DNA of 32,977 bases from Thermoleophilia bacterium (GTDB lineage: Bacteria; Actinomycetota; Thermoleophilia; Gaiellales; Gaiellaceae), in contig JAICME010000017.1 of the NCBI GenBank assembly GCA_025929425.1, forward strand, positions 1-32,977. The letters run 5' to 3'. The notes beneath the pieces are model-generated. The model ran no database searches. It was not told the origin of the DNA and saw only the letters and a list, made by a program, of their open reading frames with translations. Shown piece by piece: positions 1 through 11,239 of the stretch. The position numbers and the translations under genes are program-made. The first letter of the stretch is position 1. The number at the start of each line of letters is the position of its first letter.

Positions 1-285
<285 letters not shown>

Positions 286-287
286 CG

Positions 288-710
288 ATGCCCGACCATC
301 CGCTCTTCCCGGTCTCGGTCGTGACGCCGGAGGGCCCGGCGTTCGAGGGCGAGGCCGAGATGTTGATCGTGCCGGGGGACGCGGGCGAGATCGGCGTGCT
401 CGCGCGGCACGCGCCGCTCGTCGCGATGCTGAAGGCGGGATCGACGCGGGTTCATCTCGGCGACGGCGAGGTGAGGGAGTTCGCGACCGGCCCCGGCTTC
501 TTCCAGGTGCTCGAGAACCGCGCGATCGCCCTCGTCGACGACGCGGTCGCGGCGGGCGAGATCGACACTGCGCGGGCGCAGCGTCAGCTGGAGGAAGCGC
601 AGGAGGAGCTCGCGCGCGTCGAAGCGGGCGACTCGACCGCCGACCGCTGGCAGCTCGAGCAGCGGATCAGGCACGCCGAGAACCAGCTCACGGTCAGCGG
701 CGCGGGCTAG
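288..710 (+). CDS. atpC: F1Fo ATP synthase subunit epsilon
   Basis: This 140-residue protein has the two-part architecture of F1 epsilon. The N-terminal beta-sandwich (about 1-85) contains FPVSVVTPEG, LIVPGDAGEIGVLARHAPLV and a GFFQVLENR-like strand. The C-terminal helical hairpin (about 86-140) is rich in Glu, Arg and Gln. Epsilon links the central stalk to the c-ring and can inhibit ATP hydrolysis. The ATG lies 2 bp after the atpD stop and has no strong Shine-Dalgarno sequence, so it is probably translated by coupling to atpD. It is the last gene of the ATP synthase operon, because the next gene converges on it. Confidence 0.97.
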   Translation: MPDHPLFPVSVVTPEGPAFEGEAEMLIVPGDAGEIGVLARHAPLVAMLKAGSTRVHLGDGEVREFATGPGFFQVLENRAIALVDDAVAAGEIDTARAQRQLEEAQEELARVEAGDSTADRWQLEQRIRHAENQLTVSGAG

Positions 711-713
711 GCG

Positions 714-1064
714 TCAGTAGCGGTCGAGCTCGACGAGCCGCTCGTCGCTGATGCCGAAGTGGTGCGCGATCTCGTGCAGGACGGTGCGCCGAACCTGACG
801 GCGTAGCAGCTCGGGATTGCCGTGGGTCATCCGCTCGATCGGGCCGCGGTAGATCGTGATCTTGTCCGGTAGCGCTCCCGCGTAGTACGGGCCGCGCCGG
901 TCGAGGGGAACACCCTGGTAGAGGCCGAGCAGCGGCTGGCCGGCAGGAGGCTCGTCCTCGACCGTGACGGCGACGTTCGCCATCACGCCGCGGATGTCGT
1001 CCGGCAGCTCGTCGAGCGCGTCGCTCACGAGCTGGTCGAACGCCGCAGCGCCGTCCTCGATCAC
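714..1064 (-). CDS. Small zincin-type metallopeptidase family protein (DUF1025-like)
   Basis: This 116-residue protein ends with a gluzincin-like motif: H97-E98-I-A-H101, then H-F-G104 and ISDERL. The HExxH provides two zinc ligands and the general base. The size and the HEIAHHFG.SDERL context match the minimal zincin family (PF06262-type), whose physiological substrates are unknown. Upstream, DEPPAGQPLLGLYQG is also typical of that family. The GTG start (1062-1064) overlaps the TGA of the upstream SARP regulator in a GTGA, so the two are probably co-translated. It has no signal peptide and is presumably cytoplasmic. The family call is firm; any proteolytic role in the regulator's pathway is inference from the coupling. 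Confidence 0.85.
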   Translation of the reverse strand: MIEDGAAAFDQLVSDALDELPDDIRGVMANVAVTVEDEPPAGQPLLGLYQGVPLDRRGPYYAGALPDKITIYRGPIERMTHGNPELLRRQVRRTVLHEIAHHFGISDERLVELDRY

Positions 1065-3856
1065 GACTGCGAAGCCTCTATGAAGACGCTTCCCTCGCGT
1101 AGCGCCTCTTCCAGCGGTGCGGCCATGGCCGAATCATGGATCGCGGAGTACTCCTCGCCGAGTCGTTCCTCGACAGAGGCCTTGGCATTCTCGAAGAGAA
1201 CGTGCTCGCTCGGCTGAAGGAGGACGCCGGCGTCGGCGAGCAGGCCGTCCGCGATTCCGGCGAGATGCGCCGCCCGAGCGGCATCGCCTTCGAGCAGCGA
1301 GAGGCGCGCGAACGCCGCGAGCGCATACGCCATGACCTCCTTGAAGCCCAGCTCGAAAGCCCGCGCGACCGCCAGCTCGAGCCACTCCCGCGCCGCCTCG
1401 AGATGGCCGGCATGGAGGTTGTGGCTCCCGAGGTTGTAGGTCGAGATCGCCGCGTTCGGCTTGTGCCTCGACTCGAGCGAGAGCGCTTCCTCGGTCACCT
1501 CGATCGCGCGCTCGTAGTCACCGAGCTGGCCGGCGATGTGACCGAGGTTGCCCAGCACCGTCGCAAGCCGTGCGGGCACGTCGAGCCTGCGGAAGAGATC
1601 CGCACTCTGCTCGAGCAGCGCGCTCGCGTCGTCGAACTCCTCGAGCGCCGCCGCGACCGTGCCCACGTCGCTGAGAAGGCGGGCGATCCAGAGCTCCTCG
1701 TCGAGCTCTCGCGCCATCTCGAGGGCGGCCTCGAAGCGTGTCCGCGCAAGCTCGAAGTCGCTGAGGCGGAAGGCGATGGTCCCGCTGGCCGAGAGTGCCC
1801 GTAGCCGCACCAGGGGAACGGCGTCGGTGGCGTGGGCGAGCGCCTCCTCGAGCCAGCGGCCGCCTTCGCTGAAGTAGCCGCGCACCTCCCAGAACAGCCG
1901 CAGGGAGCTCGCCAGCCGCAGCGCGAGCTCGGGCGTATCCTCGACCGACCAGGCGAGCGCGGCGCGGATGTTGTCGTGCTCGGGCTGGATGCGATCGAGC
2001 CACACTGTCGCGTCTTCGCCCGCCGTTGTCTGCTCCGCCATCGCCTCGGCGAGCTCGGTCAGCCACTCCGCGTGGCGCCGTCGCATCTCGGTCGCGCCGG
2101 CCTCTTCGAGCCGCTCGACCGCGAAATGGCGGACGGTCTCTAGCATGGTGAACCGCGAGTCGCGCCGCCGGAGCAGGTTGTTGTCGACCAGCGCTCCGAG
2201 GCTCTCGACCGGAACGTCGCACACGCGCTCGGCGGCCTCCAGCGTGCAGCCGCCGACGAAGACGCCCAGCCTGGCGAAGGCGCGGCGCTCGTCCTCCGCG
2301 AGGAGGTCGAAGCTCCAGCGAATCGTCGCGGCGAGAGTCCTCTGGCGCGCCGGTGCGTCGCGCGGTCCCGGCGGAAGGAGGTTCGGTTGGCGCGCGAGCC
2401 GCTCGAGGATCTCGCCCGGAGCGAGCAGCTTGGAGCGGGCCGCCGCGAGCTCGATCGCGAGCGGTAGCCCGTCGAGGCGGGCACAGACCCGGGCGACCTC
2501 GGGAGCGCTATCCCCGTCGAGCGCGAATCCCGGATCGACCGCGCGCGCTCTCGCCGCGAAGAGCCGCAGCGCGTCCGTCTTGACGAGTGACTCGAACGGC
2601 AGGCCGGCGTCGGGGGTGTCGAACGGCGGAACCGGATATTCGTGCTCGGCCGCCAGCCGGAGTGGCGCGCGGCTCGTCGCCACGACCCACAGGCGTGGAG
2701 CGGCAGCGAGCAGCTCGCCGACGAACGGCGCCGCGCCGAGGAGCTGCTCGAAGTTGTCCAGCACGACCAGCATCCGCCGCTCGCACAGGTGCTCGGTCAC
2801 GCCGGCGGCGAGCGAACGGGTGCCCTCCTTCACATCGAGTGCCTCGGCAATGGTCGGCACGAGCAGCTCCGGGTCCGAGACCGGCGCGAGGCCGACGAAC
2901 ACGGCCCCGTCCCGTAGCTCCGGCTCGAGCGCCTCCGCGAGCGCGAGCGCGAGGCGCGTCTTTCCCGTCCCGCCCGGCCCGGTGAGGGTCACGAGACGCG
3001 CGTTCTCGTCCCGGAACAGCGCGCTGACGGCGGCGAGTTCGAGCCGGCGTCCGAGGAGCGGCGTGGGAGGGACCGGCAGCGGCCTTGTGGATCGGGTCGG
3101 CCCGGCGGGGGCTGCGAGGCTCGGCTCCTGTCTGAGGATCGACCGCTCCAGCTCCTGCAGGGCCGGGCTCGGCTCGAGCCCCAGCTCGTCGGCGAGGGTG
3201 CGGCGCGCATTGCGGTAGACCTCGAGCGCCTCCGCCTGGCGGCCGCAGCGGTAGAGGGCGAGAAGCCGCTGCTGGAGGAACCGCTCGCAGTAGGGATGCT
3301 CGGCCGTGAGCGCTTCGAGCTCCGCGACGACGGCGTCGTGGCGGCCGGACGCGAGCTCGGCATCGAGCCGGAGCTCGAGTGCGGTCAGGCGGAGCTCTTC
3401 GAGCCGTTCTGCCTCCGCGCCGCGCCGTGTCTGTTCCGGCAGGTCGGCGAGCGCGGGGCCGCGCCAGATCGCGAGTGCGCCCCGCAGCTCGTCGGTGGCG
3501 TCGTCGAAGCGGCCGGCCTCGAGATCCGCTCGTCCGCGCTCGAGTGCGCGCTCGAAACGGTCGAGGTCGAGCTCTTCGTCGCCGACGACTGCGCGGTATC
3601 CGCGCCCTGACGTCTCGATGCGCTCGCTCCCGAGGACTTTTCGCAGCCCGTGCACGTAGACCTGCAGCGACTGGACCGCGGATGCCGGCGGATCCTCACC
3701 CCAGAGCCCATCGATCAGCTGGTCGGCCGAGACGACGCGTCTCCGGTTGACGAGCAGCAGGGCGAGCAGCGCCCGCTGCTTCGGCGCGCCGAGTGCCGCC
3801 CGACCATCGTCGATGAGGGCCTCGATCGGCCCCAGGATGCGGAACTGCGCCGACAA
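1061..3856 (-). CDS. SARP/AfsR-type transcriptional regulator with BTAD, NB-ARC-like ATPase and C-terminal repeats
   Basis: This 931-residue regulator starts with an OmpR-type winged helix (about 1-75; FRILGPIEA, GAPKQRALLALLL, LIDGLWG). A BTAD domain follows (about 85-240; RGYRAVV, LEVYRNARRTLADELGLEPSP). Next comes a STAND/NB-ARC ATPase with P-loop GPGGTGKT at 293-300, Walker B VVLDNFEQ near 360 and a [16 protein letters not shown] motif. The rest (about 600-900) is Ala/Leu-rich helical repeats resembling TPRs. This is the AfsR architecture, in which a ligand or phosphorylation signal controls DNA binding. The start is TTG 3854-3856, with GAGGAGG about 10 bp upstream. Heptamer repeats lie directly upstream and may be its own operator. 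A small metallopeptidase gene is coupled at its 3' end. Confidence 0.93.
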   Translation of the reverse strand: MSAQFRILGPIEALIDDGRAALGAPKQRALLALLLVNRRRVVSADQLIDGLWGEDPPASAVQSLQVYVHGLRKVLGSERIETSGRGYRAVVGDEELDLDRFERALERGRADLEAGRFDDATDELRGALAIWRGPALADLPEQTRRGAEAERLEELRLTALELRLDAELASGRHDAVVAELEALTAEHPYCERFLQQRLLALYRCGRQAEALEVYRNARRTLADELGLEPSPALQELERSILRQEPSLAAPAGPTRSTRPLPVPPTPLLGRRLELAAVSALFRDENARLVTLTGPGGTGKTRLALALAEALEPELRDGAVFVGLAPVSDPELLVPTIAEALDVKEGTRSLAAGVTEHLCERRMLVVLDNFEQLLGAAPFVGELLAAAPRLWVVATSRAPLRLAAEHEYPVPPFDTPDAGLPFESLVKTDALRLFAARARAVDPGFALDGDSAPEVARVCARLDGLPLAIELAAARSKLLAPGEILERLARQPNLLPPGPRDAPARQRTLAATIRWSFDLLAEDERRAFARLGVFVGGCTLEAAERVCDVPVESLGALVDNNLLRRRDSRFTMLETVRHFAVERLEEAGATEMRRRHAEWLTELAEAMAEQTTAGEDATVWLDRIQPEHDNIRAALAWSVEDTPELALRLASSLRLFWEVRGYFSEGGRWLEEALAHATDAVPLVRLRALSASGTIAFRLSDFELARTRFEAALEMARELDEELWIARLLSDVGTVAAALEEFDDASALLEQSADLFRRLDVPARLATVLGNLGHIAGQLGDYERAIEVTEEALSLESRHKPNAAISTYNLGSHNLHAGHLEAAREWLELAVARAFELGFKEVMAYALAAFARLSLLEGDAARAAHLAGIADGLLADAGVLLQPSEHVLFENAKASVEERLGEEYSAIHDSAMAAPLEEALREGSVFIEASQS

Positions 3857-3857
3857 C

Positions 3858-3887
3858 CCTTAAGTCCTCCTCAAGCGGATCTTAAGC
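3858..3887. promoter_or_regulatory. Candidate SARP operator: three heptamer direct repeats, 11-bp period
   Basis: On the minus strand the sequence reads GCTTAAG, 4 bp, GCTTGAG, 4 bp, ACTTAAG (plus-strand cores at 3859-3864, 3870-3875 and 3881-3886). Known SARP sites are direct heptamer repeats separated by 4 bp, placing each on the same face of the helix. This site sits in the 90-bp divergent gap between the SARP gene and the cupin operon. It overlaps the regulator's Shine-Dalgarno region. Binding by the neighbouring regulator is inference. Confidence 0.65.
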
Positions 3888-3946
3888 GCCGTCTCCGACG
3901 CTGCCTTCGACAGCCGCCGGCAACGGCCAACCGAGAAGGAGGCAGC

Positions 3947-4528
3947 ATGATCCGCGCAGGAGATTCGATCGAGAACCCGGTCACCGGCGAGCGCATCGTC
4001 TTCCGGCAGACGAGCCGCGAGACGAACGGCGCAGCCGTCGTGATCGAGACCTACGTCCAGCCGAACGGCTTCGTTGCCGCGGCGCACGTGCATCCGAGCC
4101 AGGAGGAGCGTTTCGAGGTGCTTCGTGGCACGGTCGGCTTCAGGTTCGGACGGCAGAAGCTCGTGGCCGGGCCCGGCAAGCGCCTCACTGTCCCGGCGGG
4201 AACGCCGCACAAGTTCTGGAACGCCGGGGACAAGGTCGCGCACTTCGTCTGCGAGATCCGGCCCGCGCTGCAGTTCGAGTCGCTGATCGAGACGATGTTC
4301 AACCTCGCGGCCGACGGTCGCACGAACCGCAAGGGCATGCCGAATCCGCTGCAGCTCGCGGTGATCGCGCAGGCGCATTTCGGCACCGTTCGCCTCCCGT
4401 TCCCGCCGGCCGTCGTGCAGCGGATCGGCCTCGCCCTCGGCAGCTCGCTCGGCCGCGTGCTCGGCTACGAGCCCGTCTATGTCCCCTCGGCGACGCCGCT
4501 CGGCGCGCCCGCCGCGACCGCAGCCTGA
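3947..4528 (+). CDS. Cupin-domain protein
   Basis: The start is ATG 3947, preceded by an excellent GAAGGAGG Shine-Dalgarno at about 3935-3942. The frame is open further upstream, but that stretch crosses the divergent regulatory region and lies antisense to the regulator's 5' end. The 193-residue product has a single conserved cupin barrel. It contains AAHVHPSQEERFEVLRGTVGFRFG (motif 1, with the H-x-H and Glu metal ligands) and PAGTPHKFWNAGD (motif 2). A C-terminal part of about 80 residues (from about 115) is mostly helical. Cupins include enzymes and small-molecule sensors, so the reaction cannot be named. It is the first gene of a coupled trio, read divergently from the SARP regulator and probably controlled by it. 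Confidence 0.88.
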   Translation: MIRAGDSIENPVTGERIVFRQTSRETNGAAVVIETYVQPNGFVAAAHVHPSQEERFEVLRGTVGFRFGRQKLVAGPGKRLTVPAGTPHKFWNAGDKVAHFVCEIRPALQFESLIETMFNLAADGRTNRKGMPNPLQLAVIAQAHFGTVRLPFPPAVVQRIGLALGSSLGRVLGYEPVYVPSATPLGAPAATAA

Positions 4529-4668
4529 TGCGTCGTCGCCTCTTCATGACAGGACTCGTCCTCGCGACCCTGCTCTTCGCGGGCCTCGGGGCTTGCATCT
4601 CGCTCGTCCGCTCGATCCGCGCGATCCTCGCGCCCTCCCTCGCCTTCGAAAGGAGCACTGTCCTGTGA
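4528..4668 (+). CDS. Putative 46-residue lipoprotein or single-pass peptide
   Basis: The start codon overlaps the cupin stop (TGATG, 4526-4530). Its TGA (4666-4668) overlaps the next gene's GTG (4665-4667). Both junctions are typical of translational coupling. The product begins MRRRLFMTGLVLATLLFAG, a positively charged n-region plus hydrophobic core. It then reaches LGAC, which fits a relaxed lipobox with Cys23 as the modified residue. A short tail of about 24 residues would remain outside the membrane. About 84% of codons end in G or C, as in the neighbouring genes, which supports real coding. No family is recognised. It may be a tiny partner of the following membrane protein (inference). 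Confidence 0.6.
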   Translation: MRRRLFMTGLVLATLLFAGLGACISLVRSIRAILAPSLAFERSTVL

Positions 4669-5288
4669 CCAACTCCGACAACCGCCGCTGGGGCCTCGTC
4701 GGCCCGCTCACCGTCGCCCTCTGGATCGTCGGCATCGCCCTTCTCACGCACCATCAGCCCGGCGATCACGCGACCGGAAGCGAGATCCTGGCCTGGTACA
4801 AGGGGCATTCGGACTCGATCCTGCTCGGCGGCTGGATCTTCATGATCGGCTGCGTCGGCTTCGTGACGTTCGTCGCCGGCCTGCGATCACGGCTCGGCGA
4901 GGCTTCGCAGCTCGCCCTCGTAGGTGCCGCGATCGGCGCTCTCTCAGGGATGTTGATGGCTGCGGTCGACGCTGCCGGTGCTCTGGACAAGAACGACATC
5001 GTTCCGGGAACCGCGGCGACGTTCCATCACGCCGTGGACATCTTCTTCATCTGCGCCGAGCTCGCCGCGGTGCTCCCGCTCGGGGTGCTCGCCGTCGTCG
5101 CCTGGCGGACGCGCGTCCTGCCGCGCTGGTGGGCCGCCTTCAGCGGGCTCGTGGCCGGGGTGCTGTTGGTCGGTCCGATCGGCTGGATCGGCCTGATCTT
5201 CGGGCTCCCGATCTGGACGTTCGGCACGAGCCTGTTCGTCCTGCTGGGCTCTCGTACGCAGGTCCGGGCTGCTGCGGCCACTGCCTGA
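4665..5288 (+). CDS. Multi-pass membrane protein, function unknown
   Basis: The GTG start at 4665 is chosen because GAAAGGAG (4648-4655) lies 9 bp upstream and because it overlaps the preceding stop as GTGA. The 207-residue product has about six hydrophobic segments: 14-28, 51-73, 82-107, 124-148, and two more in about 153-200 (WWAAFSGLVAGVLLVG and IGLIFGLPIWTFGTSLFVLLG). It resembles DUF4386-like or other uncharacterised actinobacterial membrane proteins in layout only; I do not recognise a family. It ends the cupin-lipoprotein-membrane protein unit and is followed by a strong hairpin. Confidence 0.85.
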   Translation: MTNSDNRRWGLVGPLTVALWIVGIALLTHHQPGDHATGSEILAWYKGHSDSILLGGWIFMIGCVGFVTFVAGLRSRLGEASQLALVGAAIGALSGMLMAAVDAAGALDKNDIVPGTAATFHHAVDIFFICAELAAVLPLGVLAVVAWRTRVLPRWWAAFSGLVAGVLLVGPIGWIGLIFGLPIWTFGTSLFVLLGSRTQVRAAAATA

Positions 5289-5299
5289 GGGCGGCAAGA

Positions 5300-5331
5300 G
5301 GGAGGCGCGCCTCGCGGTTGGCGCGCCTCCC
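5300..5331. terminator. Strong 12-bp hairpin between convergent genes
   Basis: Arms 5300-5311 and 5320-5331 are perfectly complementary (GGGAGGCGCGCC with GGCGCGCCTCCC) around an 8-nt loop. The hairpin sits between the end of the membrane-protein gene and the end of glgP. There is no T-run on either side, so it is a non-canonical, possibly bidirectional terminator or an mRNA 3' stabiliser. Confidence 0.6.
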
Positions 5332-5361
5332 GTCACACGCAGGCGCTACTGCGGCGCCGGC

Positions 5362-7413
5362 CTAGCCGACGCGGCTCGTTGTCCTCGTCGCGCCTTCGTG
5401 CGCAGGCAGATAGAGCCGCTCGACGTACTCCGCGACCATCCGCGCCGTGCCGAAGCGCGGTCCCAGCTCCGCGATCGACTCACGCATCAGCGCGATCCAG
5501 CGTTGCGGCAGCCCCGCATCGTCCCGCTCGTAGTACGCGGGGAGCGCCTGCTGCTCGAGCACGGCGTGGAGCGCGCCCGCGTCGGCCTCGTCCTGTTCCG
5601 CCTCTGTCGCGTCGTCCAGCGGAGCCTCGATGGCGAAGCCGACCGCCGGCGAGTACGCCTCCGCCCACCAGCCGTCGAGGATCGAGCAGTTGAGCACGCC
5701 GTTCAGTGCAGCCTTCATCCCCGAGGTGCCCGACGCCTCGAACGGCCGTCGCGGCGTGTTGAGCCACAGGTCAACGCCTTGCACCATCCGCCGCGCGAGC
5801 GTCATCTCATAGTCCTCGAGGAAGACGACGCGCCCTGCCGCGGCCGGCTCCCGCGCGAAGTCCACGACGAGTTGGATCAGATCCTTGCCTCCCTCGTCGG
5901 CCGGGTGCGCCTTGCCGGCGACGAGCACCTGGATCGGACGGTCGGGATCGGCGAGGAGCGAGGCGAGCCGGTCGGGCCGGCTGAAGAGGAGGTCGGCGCG
6001 CTTGTAGGTGGCGAAGCGGCGCGCGAAGCCGATCGTGAGGACGTCGGGGTCGAGCTCGCGCGCCCCGCGCGTGGTGAGGATGAACTCCAGCAGCCGCTCC
6101 TTGGCGCTGCGGTGCGCGGCCCACAGGTCGTCCGCCGCAAGCTCCCGCGCGTCCTCGAAGTGCGGCTCCGTGTCGCCGAGCAGCTGCTCGAGCTCGGGAG
6201 AGAGCCATGTCCGCTGGTGGACGCCGTTCGTGACCGAGGTGATCGGAACCTCGTCGATGCGCTTCTCCGGCCAGAGGCGGTGCCACATCTCGCGCGCCAC
6301 GGCGCCGTGCAGCTCGGAGACCCCGTTCGCGTGCTCCGAGGTGCGCAGCGCGAACGGCGTTAGCCCGAAGCCCTTCTCGTCCGGCTCGACCTTGCCGAGT
6401 GCGACGAAGTCCTCCCACGCGAGGCCGCAGCGCTCGACGAGCCCCCCGAGCGCTTCTCGCACGAGCTCGGGATCGAAGACCTCGTTGCCCGCCGGCACCG
6501 GCGTGTGTGTCGTGAAGACCGTCGACGCCCGCAATCGCTCGATCGCCTCGTCGGCCGGCAGGCCCTGCTCCTCGACGAGCTCGCGCATCCGTTCGAGTTG
6601 GAGGAACGCCGAATGGCCCTCGTTGAGGTGGAACACGGTCGGCTCGAGCCCCAACCGGCGCAGCACGCGGACACCGCCGACGCCGAGCAGGATCTCCTGC
6701 CGCAGCCGGTTCGCGCGATCGCCGCCGTAGAGCGTGTCGGTGACTGCCCAGTCGGGATTTCCCTCGAGGTGCGTGTCGATGAGGTACAGGCGGACGCGTC
6801 CGACGGTCGCCCGCCACACGCCGAGCCGCACCGGCACGAGGTTGCCGTCGTCGTCCGCGAGTTCGACGATAGGCGCCATCGGCACGAGCGCGAGCGGCAG
6901 CCGGGTCGTGAGGGTCAACGGGTAGTGCTCGATCTGCCGGTCGCTCTCGTCGAGCCGCTGCTGGAAGTAGCCGCGGCGGTAGAAGAGGCCGATGCCGACG
7001 AGGGGGACGCCGAGCTCCGACGCCGCCTTGAGATAGTCCCCCGCGAGCACGCCCAGACCGCCGGAGTAGATGGGAAGGCTCTCGTCGAGTCCGAACTCGG
7101 CGGAGAAATAGGCGGCGAGGAAGTCGGCCGGGCCGCTCCGCTCGCGCCACCACGTCTCCTCGCCCCGGTCGCGCGCAAGCCGCCCTAGAACGCGTGCGAG
7201 CCGCTGGATGTAGTCCGGTGTGAGCGCCCTCGCGAGGTCGTCGTCCGTCAGCTCGAAGAGGAGCGCGGTCGGGTTGTGCTGCAGCTCCGCGAACCGTCGC
7301 GGCTCGAGCTCGGCGAAGAGGAGCCGCGCGTCCGCGATCCACGTGAACGAGAAGTCGCTCGCGATCTCCATGAGCGTCGAGCGCAGCGTCGCGCCGTCGT
7401 GTACCTCGGACAC
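5362..7413 (-). CDS. glgP: Alpha-glucan (glycogen/maltodextrin) phosphorylase
   Basis: This 683-residue protein phosphorolyses alpha-1,4-glucans to glucose 1-phosphate. The first 60 residues resemble the DUF3417 cap of actinobacterial phosphorylases. GT35-family blocks follow: YSGGLGVLAGDYLKAASELGVPLVGIGLFYRRGYF, VFHLNEGHSAFLQLERM, TTHTPVPAGNEVF, FARRFATYKRADLL and EASGTSGMKAALNG. Lys567 in the last block is the expected pyridoxal-phosphate lysine. It is shorter than actinobacterial forms of about 850 residues, and most of the difference is at the C-terminus. The GTG at 7411-7413 is the likely start; an in-frame ATG at 7369-7371 is possible. It converges with the membrane-protein gene and diverges from metH. 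Confidence 0.93.
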   Translation of the reverse strand: MSEVHDGATLRSTLMEIASDFSFTWIADARLLFAELEPRRFAELQHNPTALLFELTDDDLARALTPDYIQRLARVLGRLARDRGEETWWRERSGPADFLAAYFSAEFGLDESLPIYSGGLGVLAGDYLKAASELGVPLVGIGLFYRRGYFQQRLDESDRQIEHYPLTLTTRLPLALVPMAPIVELADDDGNLVPVRLGVWRATVGRVRLYLIDTHLEGNPDWAVTDTLYGGDRANRLRQEILLGVGGVRVLRRLGLEPTVFHLNEGHSAFLQLERMRELVEEQGLPADEAIERLRASTVFTTHTPVPAGNEVFDPELVREALGGLVERCGLAWEDFVALGKVEPDEKGFGLTPFALRTSEHANGVSELHGAVAREMWHRLWPEKRIDEVPITSVTNGVHQRTWLSPELEQLLGDTEPHFEDARELAADDLWAAHRSAKERLLEFILTTRGARELDPDVLTIGFARRFATYKRADLLFSRPDRLASLLADPDRPIQVLVAGKAHPADEGGKDLIQLVVDFAREPAAAGRVVFLEDYEMTLARRMVQGVDLWLNTPRRPFEASGTSGMKAALNGVLNCSILDGWWAEAYSPAVGFAIEAPLDDATEAEQDEADAGALHAVLEQQALPAYYERDDAGLPQRWIALMRESIAELGPRFGTARMVAEYVERLYLPAHEGATRTTSRVG

Positions 7414-7447
7414 GAAGCGGCACCCTAGCCGGTGCTACGGTTGTGAA

Positions 7448-7525
7448 ACCCGGAGAGCTTTGACAGGCAGCTTGGCGACCGGGTCAACAAACGCCTAAAG
7501 CGCCCGAGAGCGACCGCTCCCGGGC
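7448..7525 (+). promoter_or_regulatory. metH upstream region with nested inverted repeats
   Basis: The 129-bp glgP-metH gap holds three complementary pairs. ACCCGG (7448-7453) pairs with CCGGGT (7479-7484). TTGAC (7460-7464) pairs with GTCAA (7483-7487). GCCCG (7502-7506) pairs with CGGGC (7521-7525) and has an inner GAGC/GCTC stem. The first two share bases and exclude each other. The third ends just before the metH ribosome-binding site. This could be a structured leader or a divergent operator. It does not match a riboswitch consensus that I can recognise. Confidence 0.3.
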
Positions 7526-7542
7526 CTCTGTAAGGAGACCAG

Positions 7543-11196
<3,654 letters not shown>

Positions 11197-11198
11197 GC

Positions 11199-11204
11199 TA
11201 TCCT
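11199..11204 (+). promoter_or_regulatory. Possible -10 element (TATCCT) for the LCP gene
   Basis: TATCCT fits the actinobacterial TANNNT -10 and lies just after the metH stop. It would give a leader of about 30 nt. That leader contains a small nested hairpin (GCGCC/GGCGC inside GCGAA/TTCGC) before the ATG at 11240. Confidence 0.4.
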
Positions 11205-11239
11205 CGTGGCGAAGCGCGCCGCGGTGGCGCCTCTTTCGC

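Noticed and set aside
3650-3946. In-frame upstream extension of the cupin gene
   Set aside because: It crosses the divergent promoter and repeats and is antisense to the regulator's 5' end. ATG 3947 has a near-perfect ribosome-binding site.
7414-7542. SAM-I/SAM-IV, SAH or cobalamin riboswitch before metH
   Set aside because: The GGCGACC segment only loosely recalls GGCAACC, and no cobalamin box or SAH core could be found. It is kept only as a structured-leader candidate.
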